Part shown: piece after piece, positions 9,886-22,700 of the stretch | Position numbering within the stretch: the first letter of the stretch is position 1 | Layout: every line of letters begins with the position of its first letter | Source of the DNA: Bugula neritina | Taxonomy: Eukaryota; Bryozoa; Gymnolaemata; Cheilostomatida; Bugulidae | Assembly: GCA_964035545.1 (NCBI GenBank) | Contig: OZ037769.1 | Location: 7,935,929 to 7,999,928 of the forward strand | DNA length: 64,000 nt | Reading direction: 5' to 3' | Translations under genes and position numbers: made by a program | The notes under the pieces: generated by a model | Seen by the model: only the letters and a program-made list of their open reading frames with translations | Databases searched by the model: none | What the model was told of the DNA's origin: nothing

Positions 9886-12800
9886 ATGGCTCCATATACT
9901 ACAGCTGAGCTGCCTCGGAACAATCTATTACGATATGTGACGTTTTCAGTCTGGGACAACACTGTTGGCCCTTTGACCAAGCGCTTGTGGGTTGAATCCA
10001 CTTCCACTCCGGAACCAGATGAAGTAAAGCTCTTAGCGCGACTGGTGTTGAAGACAGAGGTCACTCGTGATCCCTCGTTGCCACTCATAGATTGTAATGT
10101 TTACACGTTACCAACTCTTTCAGCTTGTGCTGTTAGCTACTTGTTTGGAGCGGTCAGTAGGTCAAAGCATGGCAAAGCTGTCTATTGCATCACCTTCGTC
10201 TACATCTTATCTCAGCGGCCTGTGTACCTTCAGTGGAGTGAGATCATTGACTCTTTTATTAAACAGGGTATTGCACATTACAAAATTCTGCTGCACAAGG
10301 TAAATTGTATTACAACTCTGATGATCACAAGATATATTATCAGTTTTTCTGTTAGCCATTTATTCTTTCATATGATATTGTTTTGAATAAGATATGATGC
10401 AGGTATACATTATATTACTCTAACTTGCAGGATTTTGAGGCTCGGTGTACTACCTCTTCGTTAGGGTACCTCAATAGCATGATGACTAACTTTGTTAAAC
10501 TCATCAATCGCCTCGAATCAACTAAGCTGCGGTTTCCTTTAACAGTATGTATACTATCTAAACTTTTATTATATTATTTTATTCTTGAACTATTTCATGG
10601 ATAATTTTGAGACTATGCTATTATTTGTAACAATCAAGTTTAAATTTCAAATTGCTAATTTATTTAAGTACAGGCAGAATTGGATTGGTTAATATTAATG
10701 TCTAAACAAAGTTTAATTGACCATTTGGAGAGTTTAATGTAAAGCGTCGAAAAATGTCTTTCTATATCAAAATCAAATATAATTTTAGGCGGAAGGTACT
10801 ATGCTTGTTGAGACAAAAGCTAAAGAGCACAGCTTCTTATTAGAAGTAATTTCCTCCATGATACTAAGTTTTGGCAGAGTAGTAGTAGTCGGTTCAATGA
10901 AGGCCAAGGCATCGACAGACAAGGTAGGCGCTCATCCCTTTACTTCGCTATCCGTGGTGTCAGCACAGTGCCTTGTGTATTCACTCAACTCATATATTTT
11001 AAAAACAGGATCCTAAGATTACCGAAGTTGTAATGCTAAATTTCATCCTGGTTCATTTCCTTTATTTTGTTATCCGTGATTTCATGATGTCAGCGGATGG
11101 TTTAGAAAGTTGTAGTTTATGGTCTGAAAGCTTGAAATGCTGCCTGTTGTCTTTCAGTGGGTTAAAACTCTGACTGCTGTTCTGCAATCAAAGGCTGACC
11201 AGCAGAAATGTTTCACTTCAGCATCTCATCCTAATCAACCTATTATACCTAATGCCATGGTCCAGGCCGTCCTAGCAAACGATGTAAGTAGTTTTATATA
11301 TAATATTGTATATTGAACAGTAGTAGGATGTATGAGCAGATGTGATTTAACTCAATGTTGTCAAAGGCGGCATCTAGTTGTTTGTAACAGTCTTTATGAT
11401 GTCTGTGCGGGTCTGGAAAAGTAATAAACAACGATTTATTTTTATTGAATAATTACAGACATTCGAATAATGAGGAAATTTTACTTTTGGTAATAATTGG
11501 ACTTACCAAATATATTGTTGAATATTACACAGTTCTGCTACTGCTGCAGTTTACAAGCGTATCCTGGTAATTGCCCTAATAACTCAGTTTGATATATGCA
11601 TATGCCCTTTAACTCCTTGCAATAATTTACCCACTCATCGGTGTCAACTCTTAAATTTGGGGAATTTGAAATATATATATTTACGTTTCATTCAGAACTA
11701 TCACAGTAGTAATGAATGACATGTTGAGAGCACTTGCAGACACCTGCTTTGCCTAGTTACATAGACTATTCTCTGTTTGTATTGGCAGGACATACTGGCA
11801 GGTGATACTGGTTATGAGAACCTGCTCACTCTATTCACAACCTATGAATACCCTGTGACTATAGTCGATCTATCCAAGTATAAAGTTTATAGAACTTCAA
11901 CATATACTATGCATCAAATGCACAGGAATCTGGTAATAGAGCGCTATTACTGTGATATATTTAATACTGGTGCTACAGACATTTCTGTACGGTTAGTAAT
12001 TGTGTTTTTATGGTAAGCAATCGTTTTAGATAGTATTTAGATATTTTCAAATTTTTGAATATTCTTTGTTGAATATTGCTTTAAGATTGAAGATATAAGT
12101 TTAGTAAACTAGAGCTTCTTGCTAAGCAACCCTGGAAATGACTAAAAAAATTATAAGATTTTTCGACAAAATTTTATGCAACTCCACATTTTTAGTTTGT
12201 TGTTGAGATTTACGAGGTTGTTGAATTATTTTGTAAATATTTAAAGGAAATCTAATATTTCTTATCTATAAAATTTCTACGCTGCCAAACATCAGGTTGT
12301 TTTTATCAGATTAACAGTTGAAAGACAAGGTATTAACAATTTTTTATAGTTGCAATGTATTGCTAGATATTAATAGTAATTGAGCTGTTCTACCTAAACA
12401 TACATAATATATTACAATAGCTGCTTTGTGTTTGATTGATAATGTTGAATTTCTCGAAAATGCATCAAATCTGCCTCCAACACTTCTTATATATACTGTA
12501 CAATGAAAAGGAAGTTGTCTTCTTTTTAAAACAATAACAGCAATATAGTTGAAACGATAATACATATGATTATGGTTATAAAGGAAAGAAAACATTGCAT
12601 CTATCCTCTATAAGAAATCAATGATAATCCTGTAGTTTTTAGAAATATTTTTAATCAGGTAAAGCTAGAATAACATTGCCCCAAAGCTATTGTAAGATTT
12701 GTTTATATTTTTAGGCATCATAGCTTGACTTTGTTTGTAACTTTTTTGGTTAAATTACATGAATATCACCGAACTCTGTACTTACTACTTAGCAACCTAT

Positions 12801-15775
12801 TTTTTGTGTTACAGTATGAAAAAGTTGTTGAAAGACTACGAAATCTGCAGAAATATAGACTCGGAGTGTAGCCTTGTATCCACAATGCTAGATGAAGTAA
12901 GTATTGAAAAGCTATTCTTGTGCGAATATTGTTAGGTTACAGCTGTAAATATACCATCTGTTGAAATTTGATCAGTATAAAAAGCGTTATTAAATATCCT
13001 ACTGTGTCAGCCAATAATTGTTACTGTGTTGGCACGGATGCGGAGTGTGATGCTGAGTGGCACGTATGCCTATGTGTAGCACAACTCAACTTTTTGTCTA
13101 ATGCCAACGGTGTTTATTTCTCTCACAAAACACAAACTCAAACTGTAACAATTATTCGGACAATAAAATTTAAGTTTACCATAAGGAAAATTGAGCTAAA
13201 CTGACTCAAAAAAAATGAATAGTAAAAAGATATTGTGAAAGCTTTTACAAGCAGCTTTCATCACACAATACTTTTCTCAAAGCTACAACAAAAGCTCCTG
13301 CAGCACCTACTAAGCTCCTTCCTGATGTTAGTGTAACCTGTTTTTTCTTCTACGTATAGATCTATCTGCTTGAAGGATCTGAGGCTAAACTTAGCTACCT
13401 CTCTCAATATATGGCTTATCTTAACACCAAAGCAGCAGCGCTGGTGGATTTTGTTAAAATCAAAATGTGAGTACACGTAAAGTCAATATAATTGCTAAAC
13501 CATCGTGACCTAATTTATATAGCATTAAATTCACAAAAACAATGATTAGGCAAAAATGCTAATGGAAAAGTTGCTTCACAGGAAAAATAAAAATTACAAT
13601 TACAATAATTGTTATTTAATAATTTACTGCAATATGCTAATACGAGGTTACAATTAAAATTCTCATCATTACGGTCATAACCATTGAGTACCTCTTGTAT
13701 GTTTAACCTAAGGCTTAATAAAAACGTTAAAAGTGGTACCTGTAAGTGATCCAAACAACAAAGCCCATAGGAACAATGCTATATTTTCTGAAAATTATAG
13801 CTGGCTGTATTTTTGAAATGTCTTGTTTACAATATATTTTACCAAACATCTCTGCCAGTTTGCAGCATCACAATCTGATAGTATTACAGTGTGTTGCAGT
13901 ATATATAGGTACTACATTATAGTGAATAACTATGTATTGTATGATGCCCATGACACACTGTGGCGGCCATTTTGAAGCTGCTCGCGCATACCTTCAACGT
14001 CCTACTTTTTGCTGGTCACACTACAGTTCACTACGAACGATGAAAGCTAACTGTCTCTAGTCTCGCAGTAAACTTTTAAACCAATAGGAATGCCATAAAT
14101 CAGTTTCTGCAGTATCCGCAGTAACCAACAATTAAATTTAGCGCAATTTTTTGAGATTTACTAGCATAATTTAATAAGATTTTCTAGTTATTTTTATTCT
14201 AATTTACTAGCTTCAATTATTCAAAATTACTAGCTTTATTTAATGATATTACTTAGCTTTATTCAAGCTCATTCACTAGCCTAAAGAACTAAATAGTACG
14301 CTAATAAAATTCAACCGAATTAAAAAAACTAAATATGCAGATAAAATTCAGCAAAATTTATCTAATGAATACTTATTTTCATGATTTATTGAAACTTTCA
14401 TGCATAACTTCATCATAATTATTTTAAAAGTAAAATAATATAATTTTCGAAGAACCAAATCAAATAATAATGCTCGCTAGTAGCACGTGGAAAAAGTAAA
14501 AGCACTTAACCAATCAGGGTTTACCTGGCCAGTCAGTGATTGGCTGATCGCTCAACTTCAGCGATGACAGTTCGACATGTCGAACTTTCATCGCATCGCT
14601 AAAAACTGACAGTTGCGTTCAGAAATCAGACAGTTGTGACGTCACAGAGGTCATCGCTTAGCCTCGAAAACGTTTCGACTGTAGTGTGGCAGCCCCATGA
14701 TACTTTAAATCAGTTGTGTATTCTAATAAAAGCAGTTATATAATAATTTTATGACAAATAATTACATATCATATTCTAATGAAACAATAAGGAGCAGCCA
14801 TGGTCTAGGGGCTAGAGCGTTTGCTTAGTAAACACAAAGTCATGGGTTCGAACCCGACAGAGGCCATTTGTGATGTTAGGAAGAGCATCCAGTCATAATT
14901 GCTCCTGTGGCCCATCTGAATAAGTCCTTAGCCCAATTTAATCAAAAACTCTTTCCATCAGGAGTTCTCACAGGGATGGCAACTATAAGTTTGCGTGACA
15001 GTTTTTTGTGAACATTTTTAATCTTTATTGTACAACCAACTATGAGATCATTCTGTGTTTAACTGTCTGCTGTATTTCTAGGCCTAAAGGCGAAGGTATT
15101 ATATCCAGATCTGATGTTGAAAAATATCAATTTCTACCTAAAGACACAATTGAGATGGTTTTGAGTTTAGCCGAGATGTTAGAACCAGGTAAGTTAAGTA
15201 GTAGACAGTTATCTACTTGTGACAGTTTCATCCTAATGAATTGACTCCATTATCCTATTTTAAAAGTACCTGTATTTGATATGTGATACCAGGAGTTACT
15301 TTGCTGACACTTTACACTGATACTACACGGTATTATCTAATAGTGACTAATTCAAGAATTAAAGTATGGCCCTTTGGGTAGAATGTCAAGTTTTTGCTGA
15401 TTTTTTTTCTAAAAGTAAACATTGAACTATACTTCTGTAGATCTCATTAGGTTTGATTAAACTATCATTAGATAATTAGTACTTGTGGCTAACAATAGTA
15501 GGTTTGAGATGTATTTAATGCATGTAGCCCAAGGACATGTTTGTTTTGTAGATGTATCTAATAAAAGTAAAATTTCAAACAAATGATGTTATGATATTAT
15601 TTTATTATTAAAGTTATGCAGAAATAACTTACCCTAGATATTCTAGTAAATCCCAAAACTGCTAATGAGTCAATAAATGTTTGATAACCTCTGAAAGTGT
15701 TTTGCAGGAATTTATGAATGCATTGAAGATGATTGCGTGGATACCAAGTCGAGGATAGTCAACAATCTTATTTAG
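9886..15775 (+). CDS. C9orf72: C9orf72 orthologue (Longin and DENN domain protein)
   Basis: In vertebrates C9orf72 binds SMCR8 and WDR41; the complex has GTPase-activating activity toward Arf/Rab proteins and acts in autophagy and lysosome biology. Nine exons: 9886-10299, 10431-10544, 10789-10923, 11158-11283, 11789-11991, 12815-12896, 13360-13466, 15082-15188, 15708-15775. All junctions are GT-AG and in phase, giving 451 residues (human 481). The N-terminus YVTFSVWDNTVGP matches the human Longin segment AATFAYWDNILGP. Exon 3 (LLEVISSM ... VVVVGS) matches LLNAISSH ... SVVVGS, and exon 8 ends IEMVLSLAEMLEPG, like LNIIMALAEKIKPG. Spacing of conserved blocks is kept throughout. The start ATG was chosen because the frame closes about 60 nt upstream with no other ATG. 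Confidence 0.93.
14008..14695. mobile_element. non-autonomous TIR element in C9orf72 intron 7
   Basis: GGTCACACTACAGT near 14016 is mirrored by ACTGTAGTGTGG near 14680-14691, giving imperfect terminal inverted repeats about 680 bp apart. Inside, near the right end, is a perfect 18-bp palindrome (AGTTCGACATGTCGAACT, about 14569-14587) surrounded by further inverted CATCGC motifs. No transposase frame is present, so this looks like a MITE. Ends and target duplication are not resolved. Confidence 0.55.
14792..14990 (+). repeat. tRNA-derived SINE-like element
   Basis: Pol III box A (TGGTCTAGGGG, 14801-14811) and box B (GGTTCGAACCC, 14845-14855) lie in a tRNA-like 70-nt head whose acceptor strands do not pair. 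The head is followed by GTTAGGAAGAGCATCCAG (14875 on) and a unique tail. A head with intact promoter boxes, a broken acceptor and a non-tRNA body is typical of tRNA-derived SINEs. A related tail motif occurs near 58036. Confidence 0.6.
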
Positions 15776-16229
15776 TCCTCACCGGCTCGAAGTTTCAAAA
15801 TACTGGCCACTCAAAATTTTTATGCAGTAAAGTTATTTTATTTCAACTTCATAAAGCTATAATGTTATTGAATAATTCTTGACTCATGTCTGTTTGTATT
15901 TAATAATCTATGTATATGTCCCTATTAGTTCAAGTGATAGCCGGAGCTTCTATAGTGTAATGCAGTCATTTGAATTTTTCTTATGGATTAGTTTCTATAT
16001 TTTCTAAATGAAATAATATCTGGGAAGTGCTAGTTTCTGAATAAACTATATAAATTATTATATAGTTATAATGCTCATGGAGTTTAGCATTGTTAGACTT
16101 CTGCATGAAACTTAACTTATAATACATTCACTAAAAATTGCTTTGATTTGGCTTTTTACCATTTTCTTGCTTTAGTCAACTTTCACATTACTGTTATATT
16201 TAAATTTATGTAATACTGGAACAAAGTGC

Positions 16230-16292
<63 letters not shown>

Positions 16293-17758
16293 CTAAACAT
16301 TGATTTTTTACCTATATATGGTCGTTGCCTTTAATATGCATTTACTGTGCTGTGTACTGTTATTGTTTATGGTATTTTTACTTTTCTATGCGAGTAAGTT
16401 GTTTATGGTGCTGTTTTTCTATTCTAATTGATAATCTTAATTTGAAGATAAAATAGTATTCTTGGAATATTATAGTAACCTTTACCAAACCTAAATATTG
16501 CTAATAAAGCTCAATATTCCTACCCGTTCATTCAATGCTGATGATTATAATTATATATTCATAGTATGCTTTGTTATAGTATTATTATCTCACCATTAAT
16601 AATTCACTAAATACATTATGTTCTGTCAATCTCTCTCAACTATATTAGTCTGCAGTTTATCTCAAATACCTTGCTAGCCTAATTTGACTGTGATTTGCTG
16701 TGTAGTTATTTTGAAGTGTAAAGTAGTTTATTAGAAAATGAGTTCTAAGTTCGCCAATTGGTGTCTGTTAAGCTTGGCTGGCTCTAAAAATTTCATGAAG
16801 ATTAAAATAAGGAAATGAACACTATGAATATAAATGCAGTTACAGGAATACTGCATGAGAAAATAACACATTCAAAAATATACAAAGTTGTATATATATA
16901 ATTATGGTAATGCGTAAATATAGTAATTGAAGTCAAAATTAATTAACACTTTGCTCTAGATATAGCTGATCCTACGTCAAACTTCCTTTTAAGAGGACTT
17001 ACAAAGAAATGGAGACACTTGTCTTTGCTTTTTGTTCAAACTGTCTAAAAACACCTATTTTGCACAGAAACAATAAATAGCTTACGATGTACTATGCCTC
17101 CATCACATTTCGTAACAAAAGAACTGAATAAACAACTGTAAATCTGTACTCATGCCATTGTTAGTTATATGCTGATATACTATTCAATATAGACTCAATG
17201 AATTTCCAACTTAATACAAGCATAGGAAGAGGAGAGTGAAATGCAAAAAAGTAATAAATATAGGTAATGTTTTAGATGGAACTGAAAAACATTTTGCCAT
17301 GGCCATTTGGCTATAAAATACGAAGTAAAAAAGAAAAGATGTCAATTCATAGCAACCGCTATGGACACTATTTTTTTATAGATCTATAGCTATCTTTATA
17401 GACAGCTAGCAACACCTCATCACCAGGTGGGCTACACAAAGTAGTTGTGTAGAGATAAAGTGACTCAACAATGCACCATAACGAACCGCCCAGTTGGGCG
17501 TAGTCTGTATTATTGAAGTTGCTGCGCTGTAGTTGACATGCCCACTGTTGTATGTAAATGAATTACCATGGAGATGGTGCATAATATATTCCATTACTTC
17601 ATAACCTACTATGATCACTGCCTGCCAATATACTGAATAATAATTGATCCTGTGGTGAAGAACGGAAAGGTGGTGCATTCTCTTGGCTGTATTGCAGTTC
17701 TGTGAAGTAGTTCTGCCTTGGAAACTTCAGCTAACTAATCATTAAACTGTCTACAGCA
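15776..17758. other. intergenic, C9orf72 3' side to CUB-protein gene
   Basis: AT-rich, no supported exon. It contains a pure (AT)n tract at 16233-16290 and an AATAAA near 16036 that could serve C9orf72 transcripts. A 90-codon minus-strand frame at 17406-17678 has no recognisable domain. Confidence 0.5.
16233..16290. repeat. (AT)29 microsatellite
   Basis: Uninterrupted AT dinucleotide repeat, 58 bases. Confidence 0.95.
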
Positions 17759-20700
17759 ATGGCAGCTGTTATAGGATTTATCCTTCATACTGCAATTATT
17801 ATACTTCTCATATTCACCACTCTTAATGATCTAGGTGAGATTTGTTTATATATCAATTAGTAATTGATTTACTAATTTGCTATTCTGGCCAAAACAGCAT
17901 TTTTCACAAATGTTTTTGATTGTTTGACTATGTTATATACAGATAATAGGTAAGCGTTTGGGGGCATATACCGTACCATACAAGTAACAACTTTTAGCTA
18001 AAACATAGCGCTTTATTCCATTAAACCAATATCATAAAGAAAACATATTATTGTGATTTTTTAATCTTTGATTATGAAAATCTGAATGATATTCCCAACA
18101 TTGCAAAAAAACGTTTGGTGTACTTCTAGCTTACAGTTTGACCTCATCACCCAACATAATCTGCACAGAGGAGACAGATCGGTCTATTTCTCAAGTAGTG
18201 GCTGGAGTTATTCAAGACAACGACATACAGGATGACCGAGACTGTAAAATGAAGGTGCATGTACAGGGCAGTGTTTTGGTTGAAGTCATTGTCAACAGCC
18301 TCTACTTTTCATCTAATGACTGTGATGAAGAATATTTCTGTATCAAAACTAAAGAAGAAGAAAAGGTTCCGAATACAACCCTGTGCAATGGTGTCTCTCC
18401 TGGCACCAAAGTTCAATATAATTTCACTGCTAGCGAGGAAAGCGGCTCTGAAGTCATCTTTCAACTGAAGATGGAGGAGGACAGTGATAAGTTGAAGCAT
18501 GAGCAGAGTTTCATCAACCTTTCATTCAGCAGTAAGTTTTGCTCATAATACATTATTACTCACTGCAAGGTGGTTAACTAAAATATGGTTGATTTTGTCT
18601 CATGCCAGTTTATATATCACGAGTATTAGGCTAGTTAGAGAAAACTTTGCAGAGGCGACAAAATATGGCTGCTTTTCTCTATTGGAAAACCACCAAAGTA
18701 CAAGTAGGGCATGCTGTCTAATGTTGAAGTAAATAGTAGCTGCACCATGCATGTATATACAAATATTTATCAACTCTTATGGCCCTTAAGTTCCACTTGG
18801 TAAGAAACTAGGTCAAACTCGAGTCTTGCTCAGTCTTATTGCTAAACGTTTTCCTTCAGGTTGACCACCTGTCTAGGCATCATCCACCATTTATGCTCTA
18901 CTGTGCAAGTAGCAGTGGTGGTAAACGCCTACAGCAGGGGCCGATTGTCTATTCTAGTAGTAAGACATTGCTGTTGCTGAAGCAAATTTCTGTTTGAAAT
19001 CATATATTGAGTAGCAGCTGAGTCACTCAGGATTATATTATAATAATTATATAAAGAGCTCATCAGTATAAATATAATATAATTTACATAATAATATGCA
19101 AGACATCCGTTGCCCATCATTCACTGCTTATTTTTAGTCTATAAATTATAAGGTGACACATTCTATAGCAGCAAGCAGGCCTCCAGATAAGAACTGACGG
19201 GGTTATAGCTTATCAGCCCTCTTGATTTTACTTTCAAACCGCTTTATTTGTTCAAGTATTAGTTGACATCCATTTTAAACACTGTTGCCATAAATAACTA
19301 AAAATTTTAGATAAGTTTATTTTAAAGAGCATGTAGGCTACAGTGGCTTACAAAAGATTTATTTTATTAAAAAAATACAACCTGTATTAAGACAGTGGAA
19401 AGGAAATTAAATATATAAGTGTAGACAGGTTTCTAGTTTTGTTATAGTTACACTTTCTATGTAGTCAGTAAAAGCTGCATGTGATCAGCTGCAAGTTAAG
19501 AAAAATTTTGTATTAATGAGAAAAATATGGAAATATTTTTGCTACACTAAAAACATTTTGTAGATTATATACCAGTTAAGGAAAGTATAGCAAAAAGGGT
19601 TTGAAATTTTACATAAAGCACTTCAAATTCATATTACAATAAAGCTATAGTTTAACAGACTTCGACGTAAAACCTTATAAGTTAGCAGATACCCTAGATA
19701 ACCCACTACACCAGTGTATGGGGAGGGGGGGGGTTGTACACAAGCAATAATGGCTTTGAAACAGCTAGCATCCCTTGTCACTGATGTTGGAAAACTCCAT
19801 GACCCAATCATATCCTGGAGAGTCCCCCAGCGGTAGCTAATAGTCGCTATACATTATGTAATATTAAATGTTTTTATTGGACCCCATGCATATGTTTATG
19901 TATCCATCATCCACGGCTGCAATAGACTTAATTATTATTTATTGCATAATGTATACAAACTATACTATATTTCCTTATATATTATATGTAATATGTATTC
20001 ATAAAGTTACCAAATTCCACAGTTATAGCGGATGTAATATAAATTTAATAACTGAATGTAGTTTATAGCTACATCATAATGATGTGACCTATATTATTGC
20101 AGTCAGAGAGATATCAGCTGAAGAAGAAGCCTCTCCTTTTATAAAAGTTGAAGCTGCAACAACCCATCCAACACTTGCTGCAGGTGGTTGACTTACTTAC
20201 TCACTTACTTACTTATTTCTGATATGAGCTTGTTTTAAACTATAGTTGTACTTTTGATTATTAATACGTTATGTAAATAATATATGCAAAAAATTAGCTT
20301 TTCAGTTGCAATTCCTTGCAGTATAATTGCTTCAACACTGGCATTAACTATTAATTAAAATTAATATTGAAATCACATTATATTACCAATAGGCTTATAA
20401 ACTGCCAACTGTGCAAGATATATACTTTGCATTTTTCCAACTGAGTAACCAACTTTGCTAAAATTATTGCAAGCTTTATTTTAAAGATTAAAGTTTTAGT
20501 TTGGTTAATTGTACTTTTAAAAATTGATATTTTTTATTTTTATAACTCTTCTGCTTGCTACATTGTTGTCATAAGCCATAGCCTAACCTTTCGTTATAAA
20601 GTTTACAACTGGCAAAATTTAACTCAACTCACTCAAATAATCAACACACTAACCAATTACTTGTAGGTTCCTCAACTAGAGGAAGCACAATGATTATAGA

Positions 20701-22666
20701 ACCAAAGGATGCGGCAGCAGATTCTAGTGACATCAGTGATCAGTCATCAATGACATCATCCGGCCTGGTAACCAGCAGCACTTCTAGGAGTACGCCTAAA
20801 CATGTAGAAACATCAGCAGCTATCGTTAAAGATTCCACCATACAACGAGGCCCTTCTAGCACACCCTCATATTCTGGGTTGAGCAGTGATGACCACAGTC
20901 TAGAGGATGATGATGATGAGAAAGACTGGGATCCTAAGAGTGGTCCCAGCCACAGCATGAAGATAGACCGCAATGTGATAGCTCTGTCACTGGGGCTTGT
21001 TGCACTGCTCATGACTATAATTATAGTCACCTTAGTTCTCTGCTTGTACACCCGCAAGAGAAAGCAACTCAAGTAAGCAGAACGTCCTATTGTAGTTTTA
21101 GCATTAAATTTCTCCAAAATTAAGCCGTGAAACTAATATTAATATAATGGCCCGGATTTCTCAAATGCAGTTGAAGTTGGTCACAAATAAAAATAAACTT
21201 GCTTTGTGTTTGCAAACCAAAACAACAAGCTAATTTACTTACATTTGTTTTCATTATATTATTATGTAGTTTCTAGCACTTGCAGATATTAACACTGTGG
21301 TAATTTTTTTACTTAAGCAGCAAGTAAGAATAGCTGCTCAATAAAATTTCAAATTATTTACTCATTGATTATTTTATTAAATTGGTTATTGGTGAGAACT
21401 TGATAAAATGGCCCTAATTTTAATATCTTGTTGTTTATTAGTAGGCATCCCTCAGCTAAGAGAACTATCAGCAATGATGCCATAAGAAGCAAGCCGCAGA
21501 TTGGTAAGTGGATCTAAAGTGTATAATAAATAATTCATAGTATTAAAAAAATCCCATTATAGCTTTTATAGAGTTTTAATCAAATGTTAAGTATTTGGAG
21601 TTGGTATACTCATTCATACAATGAGTAGTGTTGTTAATAGCAAGTTCTGTGCATGAGTTTGCTGTGCATGACAGCAACAACTTCGCATCTACTGTAAAAT
21701 ATTTCAACTTGAATTAAACCTTTTTTTCTTTTAGGGAGTTGTCTGTCCAACAGCTACATTGGCTCCTTCAACAGACCTTCCAAGAAACAACTAACAGCTA
21801 CCAAATCAGAACCAGTGTACTATGCTGAGTACGCCGATATTGATGACACAATGACACAGCAAAAACTTTCTGCAGACAACTACCATCGCTTAGAATCAAT
21901 GAGCGAAGCATCCTCTACAATTTCAATTAGACAGCCAAGCAAAGTTGTGAAGCTATCAGAGAATAGAGGATTTGAAAATGAGTATGTTGACAATGATTTG
22001 GTGCAGCTTCAAGAATGTAAGTTAGAGAGCTCAGCAACGTCTGCTGCAAAGAACATAGCTCCAGGAGAAGATAATAATGGCTGCTTGGATCAGTTTGGCT
22101 ATGTAATTGTATTGCCTAACCTTTCTAATAAAGGTAAAGTGAATGTTTTCTATTATTAGCACTACAAACACGAGTCATTTATTTTCAATAATAACTCAAT
22201 GGCATAGAAATGAAGCTTTAGCTCAACAAGATTATACTGCAAGTTCAAAGATAGCATACATTTTGGTAAAAATATTAGCTTATTGCATAATAAAGTTTTT
22301 ATATACAATATTGTTTAATGCACAAGTGTCAGAAAAATTGATATTTGCATAAGAAATTTTTTTTCTTTTTATTAGTAAATGTAAATCATAACAATTACAG
22401 CCTTTCAAAACACCAGGGTAATACCTAAACTGGTGATACATACAATTAATATAAAGCTAGGTACAAAAACCTGGTGGTAGGTGGTATGGCATCAATGCAC
22501 TCTGGTGACGGTATAGCAATAAGATAACATATCATATGCTAAGTATTGGTTATTTTCTATTACAGAGAGTAAGCAACTTCCACCACCTGTTGTTACTCGC
22601 AGATTGAGTTCAAATGAAAAAGGAAGTGACTATTACGAGTACGTCGCCTCTAACCCATACAGTTAG
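17759..22666 (+). CDS. type I membrane protein with divergent CUB-like ectodomain and tyrosine-containing tail
   Basis: Exons 17759-17834, 18130-18531, 20103-20183, 20667-21072, 21442-21503, 21735-22133 and 22566-22666 join in phase to 508 residues. Residues 1-25 form a hydrophobic signal peptide (MAAVIGFILHTAIIILLIF). Exon 2 (about 26-159) has cysteines and beta-rich spacing like a CUB domain: Cys, then DCKMKV, a hydrophobic strand, NDCDEEYFC, TTLCNG and a closing hydrophobic-acidic segment. Residues about 160-288 are a Ser/Thr-rich acidic stalk. A membrane helix lies at about 290-314, followed by RKRK. The roughly 194-residue tail carries several tyrosines (YYAEYADID, FENEYVDND, FGYVIVL, DYYEYVA), one of them ITIM-like. 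I do not recognise the family; receptor or adhesion function is inference. Confidence 0.8.
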
Positions 22667-22694
22667 ATTACGCTAATATTTAACAGATGATATT

Positions 22695-22700
22695 ATTAAA
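22695..22700 (+). terminator. putative polyadenylation signal ATTAAA for the CUB-type gene
   Basis: ATTAAA about 30 nt past the stop codon. It is a common variant signal, placed only by position. Confidence 0.35.

Noticed and set aside
17406-17678. 90-codon minus-strand frame with many His/Tyr
   Set aside because: No domain or supporting exons; likely chance frame upstream of the CUB-type gene.
18309-18500. Minus-strand frame opposite the CUB exon
   Set aside because: Shadow of the plus-strand exon, which has phase-consistent splice sites and domain logic.
20740-21117. 125-codon minus-strand frame opposite the membrane-helix exon
   Set aside because: Antisense shadow of a Ser-rich coding exon; no homology seen.
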